Assembly (NCBI GenBank): GCA_035490315.1 | Contig: DATHET010000128.1 | Location: 1-25,739 of the forward strand | Direction of reading: 5' to 3' | DNA: 25,739 bases | From: JADJQU01 sp035490315 | GTDB taxonomy: Bacteria > Planctomycetota > UBA1135 > GCA-002686595 | Shown: positions 8,701 through 15,869 of the stretch, in pieces | Numbering within the stretch: position 1 is the stretch's first letter | How the letters are laid out: the number at the start of each line of letters is the position of its first letter | Made by a program: the position numbers and the translations under genes | Notes under the pieces: generated by a model | What the model was told of the DNA's origin: nothing | What the model saw: the letters and a program-made list of their open reading frames with translations, nothing else | The model's database searches: none

Positions 8701-11700
8701 TGCGCGACAGCGATGACAATTGCCGCCTCGGCCCGGACCAATTCTCGATCGCGCCCGAGCAGGGCCGCGAGGGCTACATCCAGCTCGTCCGCGAGCTCGT
8801 CGCCGCTGGCCGCATGCCGCAGCGCATCGTCCATCTGTGGCTGCTCACGCCCGACGAAAGCTTCCGCCCCGGCTCCAACTTCTTCCACCGAAATCAGGAG
8901 CGCGGCTTCTACAGCCTGTTCTTCCTGACCCAGGCCCTGGCCAGCGAGGGCGTGAGCTCGCCGCTGCACATCAGCGTGGTCTCCAATGGCATGCAGGCGA
9001 TCCAAGGCGAGACCCTGCTGCATCCGGGCAAGGCGACGGTCCTCGGTCCCTGCCGCGTGATCCCGCGCGAGTTCCCGGGCATCACCTGCGCGAGCATCGA
9101 TCTGCCGCTCGGTGTTTCCAAGTCGCGCCTGCGGCTCGCGCTGCGCTCGGCCCTGGCCCAGCCGCTGGTCGACATGCTCGAGCACGAGCTGCTCTTCGCG
9201 CCGCGCAACGCCGTGGTCGCGCTGCGCGGAAGCGGCAGGTTCGAGCAGGACTTCGAGCCGGTCGATGTCCAGCCCGCGCAGACCAACGGTCATTCGCCGA
9301 TCCGCCACCACGCGGTGGTCCTGATCACCGGCGGACTCGGCGGCGTCGGTCTCGGCCTCGCTTCACAGCTTGCGCGCCATGCGCGGGCTCGGCTGGTGCT
9401 CGTGGGGCGCACGGCGTTGCCCGAGCGCAATGCGTGGAGCGATTGGCTCGCGCGCCGCGGCCCGATGGACCCGACCAGCCGCCGCATCCGCGGAATCTTG
9501 GAGTGCGAGAGCCTGGGCTCCGAGGTCCTGGTCGCCTGCGCCGACGTGACCGACATCGAAGCGATGCGCGGCGTGATCGAGCAGACCGTGCGGCGTTTCG
9601 GCGCTCTGCACGGTGTGGTCCACGCGGCGGGCGTGCTGCGCGATGCGCCGATCCTCTCCAAGAGCCAGCAGGAGGTCGAGGAAGTCTTCGCGGCCAAGGT
9701 CCACGGCACGATCGTGCTCGACACGCTCACCAGGAATCTGGATCTGGACTTCCTGGCGCTCTTCTCGTCGGTGAGCGCGATCGTCGCGCCGCCCGGGCAG
9801 GTCGATTACGCGGCGGCGAATTCCTTCCTCGATGCCTACGCGCAGAGCGCGAACGCGCTGCGAGGCTCGAGCTCGAAGCGGCGGCGGCACACAGTCTCCG
9901 TCAACTGGGGAATCTGGAACGTCGGCATGGCCGTCGACGCTCCGCGCGCGAATCCGATCGCCCTGGCGCGCGGCGAGAGCGAGCAGGCGCCGCGCCACCC
10001 GCTCTTCGATTCGCGCGGCAGCGATCCGGACTCGCCCTTCGTGCTGCGCGCGCGCTTCTCGCCGCGCGAGCGCTGGATCCTCGACGAGCACCGCACGCGC
10101 GAAGGTCGGGCCATCGTCCCCGGCAGCGCCTACGTCGAGCTGGCCCGCGCCGCGGTGCTCGAAGCCGGCGAGTCGGGAAGCTTCGAGATCCGCGACCTGT
10201 TGCTGCTGCGGCCGCTGCACGTTCGCGACGAGGAATCTCGCGAGATCGAGGTCGAGCTGCGACCCGAGGAGTCGGGCTTCGAATTCTGCGTCAAGAGTCG
10301 CGGGATCGCTTCGGACAAGCAGGTCGCGCGCGCTTCTATCGACGCCTGGGACACCCATGCCCAGGCACGGGTGATCCTGCGGCCGCCGCCGCGCGCCAAG
10401 TCGCCGGCACTGGCGGAGATCGAAGCGCGTTGCCCAGTTTCGCGCAGCGCTCTCGGACCGGAGGCCCTTCCCAGCGCTCAGGAGCATCTCGCAGGCTTCG
10501 GTCCGCGCTGGCAGACCCTGCGCGAAGTGCGCATCGGACCCGGCGAGGTCCTGGCGAGGCTGGAGCTGCGCGAGGACTTCGCCGCCGATCTCGAGCACTT
10601 CGGCCTGCATCCCGCGCTGCTCGACATCGCCACGACCTGCGCGTTGGAGCTGCCCGAGCTTCAGGGCGGGCACAGGGGCGGCGCTTCCTTGTGGGCACCG
10701 GTCTCCTACAAGCGCGTGCGCATCCACGGCAGCTTGCCGGCGCGCGTGCGCAGCTGGGTGAGGAGCCGCGCCAGCAACGAGCCTGGATCGAGGATGCTCC
10801 TGTTCGACGTCGTGGTGGTCGACGACAGCGGCCGCGTGTGCATCGAGATCGACGAGTTCGCCATGCACCGCCTGCGCCTGGATCTCGATCAATCGACTGC
10901 GGTTCGCGCGAGCGAGGTTGCCTTCGCGAGCGAGCGTTCCCATGGCATGCGCGCGCCGTCGTCGAGCCGTGTCGACGAGCCTGCTCGCGCAACCCTGGCG
11001 ATCAACGCCCATCGCGGCATCGGGCCGGCCCTGGGCTACGAGGCTCTCCAGCGCTTGATCGGCTCGCACGAGCTTTCGCAGGTGATCGCGACCACTCTGG
11101 ACCTGGAGGGCCTTCGCCGCCAGGCGGACGCGCTAGGCTCACCGCGCAATCCGGGCTCGCTCGCCGCCGCGGACGGGAGCGAAGTCGGCTTCGAGCGGCC
11201 AGAGCTCGACAGCGATTTCGTCGAGCCCGCCGATGGCATCGAGCGCACTCTGGCCGGCTTCTGGCAGGAGCTGCTCGGCGTGCGCAGGGTCGGCCTGCGC
11301 GACAGCTTCTTCGATCTCGGCGGTCACTCGCTGATCGCCGTGCGCCTGTTCGCGCGCATCAAGAAGACCTACCAGGTCGAATTCCCGATCTCGCTGCTGT
11401 TCGAGGCGCCGACGATCGAGCGCTGCGCCGCGGCGATCCGCCAGGCGATCGGAGCTGATGCGAGCGTGCAGGCCTCGGACGCGAGGCCGTCGGAGGCGCG
11501 CTTCACGCACCTAGTCGCGATGCATCCCGGTCAAGGCGGGCCCAAGACGCCTTTCATCCTCGTCGCGGGCATGTTCGGCAACGTGCTCAACCTGCGCCAC
11601 CTGGCGCATCTGCTCGGCAACGAGCGCAGGTTCTACGGGCTCCAGGCCCTGGGCCTCTACGGCGCGCAGAAGCCGCGCGAGACCTTCGAGGAAATGGCCT

Positions 11701-12383
11701 GCGACTACGTGGCCGAGCTGCGCCAGGTCCAGCCGCACGGACCCTACCTGCTCGGCGGATTCTCGGGCGGAGGCATCACGGCTTACGAGATGGCGCAGCA
11801 GCTGCTCGAGGCCGGCGAAGAAGTGGCCCTGCTCGCGATGCTCGACACGTCCTTGCCGCGGGCGCCGCTGCTCACCGCGAAGGAGCGCGCGCGCATCCAC
11901 TGGGAGCGCATCCGCCGCCGCGGACCGGTCTACCTCGGCGAATGGGCGCGCGACAAGCTGCGCTGGGCCGTCGATCAGATCACCAGGCGCTCGCGCGCAG
12001 ACGCCGCCGACAGGATGCGCTCGGAATTCCGCTCGGAGGAAATCGGCGCGGCTTTCCGGCGCGCCCTGCTGCGCTACGAGCTGCGACCCTTCCCCGGCGC
12101 GGTCAAGCTCTTCCGTCCGCGCCTCGATGTGGCTCACATCCTCGGGCCGGGCCGGATGACCAACTCGCACCGCGAGTTCATCTTCGAGGACAACGGCTGG
12201 GGCGAGTTCGCGGCGCGCGTCGACGTCCACGAAGTCCCAGGCGATCACGACAGCATGGTGCTCGAGCCCAATGTGCGCGTGCTCGCGGCGCAGCTGCGCA
12301 AGTGCATCCAGGAAGTCGAGTTCGGCTCGGCGAGGATCATCCGTCCTGCAGCCCTGGTCGCGGAGGAGGCGATACAGCCATGA
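5790..12383 (+). CDS. Type I polyketide synthase: KS-AT-KR-DH-carrier-thioesterase
   Basis: 2197 aa. The ATG at 5790 overlaps the NRPS stop; the frame is open further upstream, but the KS begins only ~20 residues after this Met. KS ~20-450: C193 in TACSTS, H329 in EAHGSGT, H369 in NIGHLD. AT ~545-850: S641 in GHSLGE, with TAAHS (737-741) at the specificity motif; the Leu in GHSLG favours malonyl-CoA. KR: GGLGGVG (~1181), S1327, Y1340, and LRD where B-type KRs have LDD. A DH follows the KR (canonical order is DH first), with H1434 and D1612 in HPALLD. A KR-tail-like segment (GIGPALGYEALQRLIG) comes after the DH. Carrier: LGGHS, S1847. Thioesterase: S1992 in GFSGGG, D2019, H2153 in GDHDSM. All catalytic residues are present, so one round would add C2, reduce, dehydrate and release an enoyl product. 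Confidence 0.95.
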   Translation: MNPRNDKPASSATPAQPDASDIAIVGIGLRFPGAHGPAEFWSNLRAGIESLRHFDDAELTARGVPIRRLLDPAYVKSGHVLEGMELFDAEFFGFSPKDAAILDPQHRQFLECAWEALEDAGHPPGAAEGPIGIFGGCGMSSYFMFNLLSNPALVDSVGMFLLRHTGNDKDFLTTRVSYCLDLKGPSVAIQTACSTSLVAVHAACQSLLTGECDMALAGGVTLEIPHGVGYLCREGEILSPDGHCRPFDQAASGTSFGSGVGIVALRRLEDALRDGDRIYALVKGSAVNNDGAGKVGYLAPSVDGQAAAVTEALAVAGVDADAIEFVEAHGSGTPIGEPIEVAALTQAFARSTQRKGFCGLGSVKSNIGHLDTAAGVAGLIKAALCLHHGEIPPTPTFKVPNAAIPFSDTPFYVVDRLQPWPRRATPRHAGVNALGVGGTNAHVVLEDAPLRIPEAKASRPWQVLCISARNQRALDDASRRLAAHLRSNPDQELADVAFTLFAGRRSFDHRRVLTASSHEEAAQLLESGDPRRVFTHASGSGKPSVVFLLPGGGAQHPRMGLDLYESEPVFREHVDRGIDEFRRRTRHDLRAAWIRPADPESAAAELERPALQLPAIFILEYALAQLWMSLGVRPSALIGHSLGENTAACLAGVLSFEDALGLVALRGELFELLPRGGMLSVALSADKLSPWLGEKLDLAAVNSPGVSVVSGPTAALDDLARALSEQGIDAQRIPIATAAHSRMVEPILPRFLEYLRSIKLHAPRIPFLSNCTGTWITADQAVSPEYWAAHLRGTVRFCDGIRTLLAEPVPVLLEVGPGKSLASLVRQEPAAVRARGVVSSLRHAEEKISDTAHFLTSFGRLWACGVEVDPKFLRRDERRSRVSLPTYPFQRRRYWIEPGRPALQQVAESSEPRAIDLLSKGFARPVWKAKPQDRVPEPCAAREWLIFLDAAGIGENLSRRLRARGERVITVRDSDDNCRLGPDQFSIAPEQGREGYIQLVRELVAAGRMPQRIVHLWLLTPDESFRPGSNFFHRNQERGFYSLFFLTQALASEGVSSPLHISVVSNGMQAIQGETLLHPGKATVLGPCRVIPREFPGITCASIDLPLGVSKSRLRLALRSALAQPLVDMLEHELLFAPRNAVVALRGSGRFEQDFEPVDVQPAQTNGHSPIRHHAVVLITGGLGGVGLGLASQLARHARARLVLVGRTALPERNAWSDWLARRGPMDPTSRRIRGILECESLGSEVLVACADVTDIEAMRGVIEQTVRRFGALHGVVHAAGVLRDAPILSKSQQEVEEVFAAKVHGTIVLDTLTRNLDLDFLALFSSVSAIVAPPGQVDYAAANSFLDAYAQSANALRGSSSKRRRHTVSVNWGIWNVGMAVDAPRANPIALARGESEQAPRHPLFDSRGSDPDSPFVLRARFSPRERWILDEHRTREGRAIVPGSAYVELARAAVLEAGESGSFEIRDLLLLRPLHVRDEESREIEVELRPEESGFEFCVKSRGIASDKQVARASIDAWDTHAQARVILRPPPRAKSPALAEIEARCPVSRSALGPEALPSAQEHLAGFGPRWQTLREVRIGPGEVLARLELREDFAADLEHFGLHPALLDIATTCALELPELQGGHRGGASLWAPVSYKRVRIHGSLPARVRSWVRSRASNEPGSRMLLFDVVVVDDSGRVCIEIDEFAMHRLRLDLDQSTAVRASEVAFASERSHGMRAPSSSRVDEPARATLAINAHRGIGPALGYEALQRLIGSHELSQVIATTLDLEGLRRQADALGSPRNPGSLAAADGSEVGFERPELDSDFVEPADGIERTLAGFWQELLGVRRVGLRDSFFDLGGHSLIAVRLFARIKKTYQVEFPISLLFEAPTIERCAAAIRQAIGADASVQASDARPSEARFTHLVAMHPGQGGPKTPFILVAGMFGNVLNLRHLAHLLGNERRFYGLQALGLYGAQKPRETFEEMACDYVAELRQVQPHGPYLLGGFSGGGITAYEMAQQLLEAGEEVALLAMLDTSLPRAPLLTAKERARIHWERIRRRGPVYLGEWARDKLRWAVDQITRRSRADAADRMRSEFRSEEIGAAFRRALLRYELRPFPGAVKLFRPRLDVAHILGPGRMTNSHREFIFEDNGWGEFAARVDVHEVPGDHDSMVLEPNVRVLAAQLRKCIQEVEFGSARIIRPAALVAEEAIQP

Positions 12384-13756
12384 GCTGGACCGTTCCCGTC
12401 GCGCTCTACGGTTGGATTCCGCTGGTGGTGATCGCTTTCGCGACGATGAGCCCGCTGCGCGCCGTGCTGCTTTCCTATTTCGCGGGGTGGATGTTCCTGC
12501 CAGTCGCGAGCATCGAGGCCCTCGGCTTCTTCGATTACAGCAAGTCCACGGCGATCCCGCTGATCGTGTTCATCGCGATCGTCGCCTTCGACGGACAGAG
12601 CCTGTCGCGCTTGCGCGTGAGCTGGCTCGATCTGCCGGTCGCCGTATTCTGCTGCGTGCCGCTGTTCACTTCGCTCAGCAACGGTCTCGGCTGGTACGAC
12701 GGAGTCTCGGCCTCGCTGTACCAGAGCATCATCTGGGGACTGCCTTACCTCACGGGTCGGCTGTACTTCGCTTCACCCGAGAGCGCGAAGGAGCTGGCCC
12801 TGGCGATGCTCGCGGCCGGAGTGGTCTACGCGCCGCTGTGCCTGTGGGAGATCCGCATGAGCCCGCAGTTGCACGCGACTCTCTACGGATTCCACCAGCA
12901 CGAATGGGTGCAGACCCTGCGCGGCGGAGGCTTCCGTCCGATGGTCTTCATGCAGCACGGCCTGATGGTCGGGCTGTGGATGTGCGCGGCTTCGCTGGTC
13001 GGGCTCGCCTTGTGGACGAGCGGCGAACTGCGGCGCTTCTGGGGGATTCCGATGGCCCTACTGGTGCCGGCGTTGATCGCCACCACCGTGTGGTGCAAGT
13101 CCTTCGGTGCCATCGGCCTGTTGCTGATCGGCGCCCTGTGCCTGTGGACGATGCGAAACTGGCGGACTTCGCTGCCGATGCTGGTCCTCGTCTGCATCCC
13201 GGTGGTCTACGTCTCGGCGCGCGTGTCGGGAAGCTGGGCCGGCGGCGGGATCGTCGAGTCCGTGGCCAGGATCAGCGAGCAGCGCGCCGCATCGCTGGAA
13301 TTCCGCATCAGCTCCGAGGAGCGCCTGCGCGTGCGCGCCGCGGAGAAGCCGCTACTCGGTTGGGGCGGTTGGAACCGCAGCCTGACGCGCAGCACCGACG
13401 ACCGCGAGAACAGGAATCTGACCACGATCGACAGTCTGTGGATCATCGTCTTCGGCAAGAACGGATTCGTCGGTCTCGCGAGCTTGATGCTGTGCTTCCT
13501 GCTGCCGGTGATCACGCTCTGGCGGCGCTGCCCACCCGCGCTCTGGGACCAGCCGCGGGCCATCTGGCCGTGGACGATCGCGATGGTGCTGTCGTTGTAT
13601 GCGCTCGACAGCCTCGTGAACGCCATGGTCAATCCGGTCTACTTCCTGATGGCTGGAGGACTGTGCGGTCTTGCTCCGGTGCGCGAGCGCGTAGTTGCGC
13701 GCGTCGCGGCGCTGCGCGCGAAACCGCGAACCCTGGTGGGAGCGCCCCAGCCATGA
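12380..13756 (+). CDS. O-antigen polymerase/ligase-like polytopic membrane protein
   Basis: 458 aa with roughly ten hydrophobic segments from the N-terminus (GWIPLVVIAFATM, IPLIVFIAIVAF, AIGLLLIGALCLW, FVGLASLMLCFLLPVI). One large polar stretch (~residues 290-350) carries PLLGWGGWN near residue 324, resembling the glycine-rich patch in the periplasmic loop of Wzy/WaaL-type proteins. Such proteins polymerise lipid-linked repeat units or ligate glycan chains to an acceptor at the periplasmic face of the inner membrane. The ATG overlaps the PKS stop (ATGA), so it is probably translationally coupled to the NRPS/PKS genes, and its own stop overlaps the next start the same way. Polymerase versus ligase cannot be decided by sight. 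An exporter of the NRPS/PKS product is a less likely alternative. Confidence 0.75.
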   Translation: MSWTVPVALYGWIPLVVIAFATMSPLRAVLLSYFAGWMFLPVASIEALGFFDYSKSTAIPLIVFIAIVAFDGQSLSRLRVSWLDLPVAVFCCVPLFTSLSNGLGWYDGVSASLYQSIIWGLPYLTGRLYFASPESAKELALAMLAAGVVYAPLCLWEIRMSPQLHATLYGFHQHEWVQTLRGGGFRPMVFMQHGLMVGLWMCAASLVGLALWTSGELRRFWGIPMALLVPALIATTVWCKSFGAIGLLLIGALCLWTMRNWRTSLPMLVLVCIPVVYVSARVSGSWAGGGIVESVARISEQRAASLEFRISSEERLRVRAAEKPLLGWGGWNRSLTRSTDDRENRNLTTIDSLWIIVFGKNGFVGLASLMLCFLLPVITLWRRCPPALWDQPRAIWPWTIAMVLSLYALDSLVNAMVNPVYFLMAGGLCGLAPVRERVVARVAALRAKPRTLVGAPQP

Positions 13757-14790
13757 ACGCCGTTGCTGCACACTCCGCGCGGCTGCTGGTCGTGATCGTC
13801 AACTATCGGACGCCGGGTCTGGTGATCGATTGCTTGCGCTCGCTCGAGCCCGAGGTCCGAGCCTTGGGATCCACGCGCGTCGTCGTGGTCGACAACGGCT
13901 CGGCCGATGGCTCGGCCGCGCGCATCGCGGAAGCGATTGCCTCGCGTCGATGGGGGACCTGGGCCTCGCTGATGCCGCTCGATCACAACGGCGGCTTTTC
14001 CTACGGCAACAACGCGGCGATCCGCCCGGCGCTCGCTTCGGCGGACCGCGAGCCGCCGGACTACGTGCTGCTCTTGAATTCCGACACGCGCGTCTACGAA
14101 GGCGCGCTCGGAGCCCTGGTGGAATTCATGGACGAGCGGCCCGGCGTCGGCATCGCGGGCAGCCGGCTCGAGAATCCCGATGGAAGCGACCAGAACTCGC
14201 GCTTCCGCTTCCACTCGGTGTGGAGCGAGCTGGATTCAGGCCTGCGGGTCGGGGTGGTGACGCGCCTGCTGCACGAGCACGTGGTGACCCACGCTCGCGC
14301 CGAGGGCCCGCAACCGGCGGACTGGGTCGCTGGCGCGAGCATGATCGTGCGCACGCAGGTCTTCCGGGACATCGGTCTGCTCGACGAAGGCTATTTCCTC
14401 TACTACGAGGAAGTCGACTTCTGCCTCAACGCGCGACGCGCGGGCTGGAGCTGTTGGTACGTGCCGACGAGCAGCGTGGTGCATCTGGTCGGCAGGAGCA
14501 CCGGCGTGACGACCATGAACGAGCCGGCCAGACGCCGGCCGCGCTACTGGTTCGAATCGCGCCGGCGCTACTTCGCCAAGAACCACGGACGCGCTTACGC
14601 GCTCTGCGCCGACATCGCCTGGGCCAGCGGCTTCGCGCTGTGGCGAGTCCGCCGCATTCTGCAGGGCAAGCCCGATCAGGATCCGCCGCACATGCTCTGG
14701 GACTTCGTGCGGCACACCCTCCGGGCGGCTTGCAAAGGCTTGCAGCCGAACCCAACTCCTTTCGCGGGCCGCAACAGGCAGGGCACATGA
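13753..14790 (+). CDS. Glycosyltransferase family 2 (rhamnosyltransferase-like)
   Basis: 345 aa GT-A enzyme. It begins with the nucleotide-binding strand LLVVIVNYRTPG, followed by VVVDNGSADGS, then HNGGFSYGNNAAI, which is characteristic of rhamnosyltransferase-like GT2 proteins. The metal-binding motif is N109-S110-D111 (LLNSDTRV). The acceptor-side motif lies at 217-222 (YYEEVDFC), preceded by DWVAGASMIVRTQVF. No transmembrane segment is evident, so it should act in the cytoplasm or at the inner membrane face, adding a sugar to a lipid-linked intermediate. Start and stop each share an ATGA overlap with the neighbours. The donor sugar is not determined. Confidence 0.9.
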   Translation: MNAVAAHSARLLVVIVNYRTPGLVIDCLRSLEPEVRALGSTRVVVVDNGSADGSAARIAEAIASRRWGTWASLMPLDHNGGFSYGNNAAIRPALASADREPPDYVLLLNSDTRVYEGALGALVEFMDERPGVGIAGSRLENPDGSDQNSRFRFHSVWSELDSGLRVGVVTRLLHEHVVTHARAEGPQPADWVAGASMIVRTQVFRDIGLLDEGYFLYYEEVDFCLNARRAGWSCWYVPTSSVVHLVGRSTGVTTMNEPARRRPRYWFESRRRYFAKNHGRAYALCADIAWASGFALWRVRRILQGKPDQDPPHMLWDFVRHTLRAACKGLQPNPTPFAGRNRQGT

Positions 14791-15869
14791 GCCGGGCCGC
14801 CGCACAACTCGAAGCGGACCTCGCGCCCTCGCGCGCGCGAGCCGTCGTCGCATCGCCGATGGACTGGAGCATCGCCGCTCCGTTCACGCTCGATCCGGCC
14901 CGCGACGCGTGGCTCGTCCCCTTCGTTCCGGCGGGCGGCCAGCAGTTCAACCTGGTCGCCGCTCGCCCGCGCTCGTCCTGGCACGATCGCCGCAGTCGCA
15001 TGGCCGAGTGGGGCGATTGGATGAGCTCCTGGAGTCAAGGCAGGGAAGCCTGGCGCTCGAGCCGCGGAGGCGTGATCACGGTCTTCCCCCAGCTCGCGTT
15101 CGTGGTGGGGCTCCACCAGCGCCTGCATCCCATCCACCGGCCCGTCGTGGCCTGGTGCTTCAACCTCGGCGGCCTGTACGGCGGCATCAAGCGCGCTGCC
15201 GCGCGCGCGGCCTTCGCCCACGTCGATCGCTTCATCGTCCACTCGCGGGCGGAGATCGCGCGCTATGCAGCCTGGCTCGCGCTTCCGCAGGATCGATTTC
15301 GGTTCGTGCCGCTGCAGCGCGCGGAGATTCCGATCGTCGAGCGCGAGGACGACCGGCAACCGTTCGTGCTGGCCATGGGCTCGGCGCGGCGGGACTACGC
15401 GAATCTGTTCGAGGCCGTGCGCGTCTCGAAGCATCCGACCATCGTCGTCGCCGCGCGCCACGCGCTCGAGGGACTGAACATTCCCCCGAACGTCGAAGTG
15501 CGCTCATCGCTCTCCAGCGACGAATGCCGCAGGCTCGCCCAGCGGGCGCGAGTCAACGTCGTGCCGGTGATCAACGAGCACACGGCCTCAGGCCAGGTGA
15601 CGCTGGTCGAGGCCATGCGCATGGGGCGCGCGGTGGTGGCGACGCGCTGCATCGGCAGCGAGGACTATGTCGAGTCGGAGTCCACGGGCTTGCTAGTGCG
15701 CCCGCGCTCGGCGATCGAGCTGCGGCGAGCGATCGAGCGCCTGTGGGACGACCCCGGGCTACGCCGGCGCCTGGGGAACAACGCCGCGCGGTTCAGCGCC
15801 GAGCATTGTTCCGACGAGGTCGCGGGCGCGGCGTTGGCACGAATCCTGGACGAGCTGCGCGCGAAGTGA
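14787..15869 (+). CDS. Glycosyltransferase family 4 (group 1)
   Basis: 360 aa. Residues ~40-180 form a GT-B N-terminal lobe (WLVPFVPAGGQQFNLVAARP, VVAWCFNLGG, FIVHSRAEI). Residues ~190-350 form the donor-binding lobe (FVLAMGSARRDYANLFEAV, ending in SGQVTLVEAMRMGRAVVAT and STGLLVRP). The second Glu of the usual EX7E motif is E275 in LVEAM; the first is not conserved (Ala at that place), which also occurs in other members. It probably adds a sugar in the same glycan pathway as the preceding transferase. The start overlaps the GT2 stop (ATGA). The last 77 bp are antisense to the 3' end of the convergent asparagine-synthetase-like gene. Confidence 0.82.
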   Translation: MSRAAAQLEADLAPSRARAVVASPMDWSIAAPFTLDPARDAWLVPFVPAGGQQFNLVAARPRSSWHDRRSRMAEWGDWMSSWSQGREAWRSSRGGVITVFPQLAFVVGLHQRLHPIHRPVVAWCFNLGGLYGGIKRAAARAAFAHVDRFIVHSRAEIARYAAWLALPQDRFRFVPLQRAEIPIVEREDDRQPFVLAMGSARRDYANLFEAVRVSKHPTIVVAARHALEGLNIPPNVEVRSSLSSDECRRLAQRARVNVVPVINEHTASGQVTLVEAMRMGRAVVATRCIGSEDYVESESTGLLVRPRSAIELRRAIERLWDDPGLRRRLGNNAARFSAEHCSDEVAGAALARILDELRAK

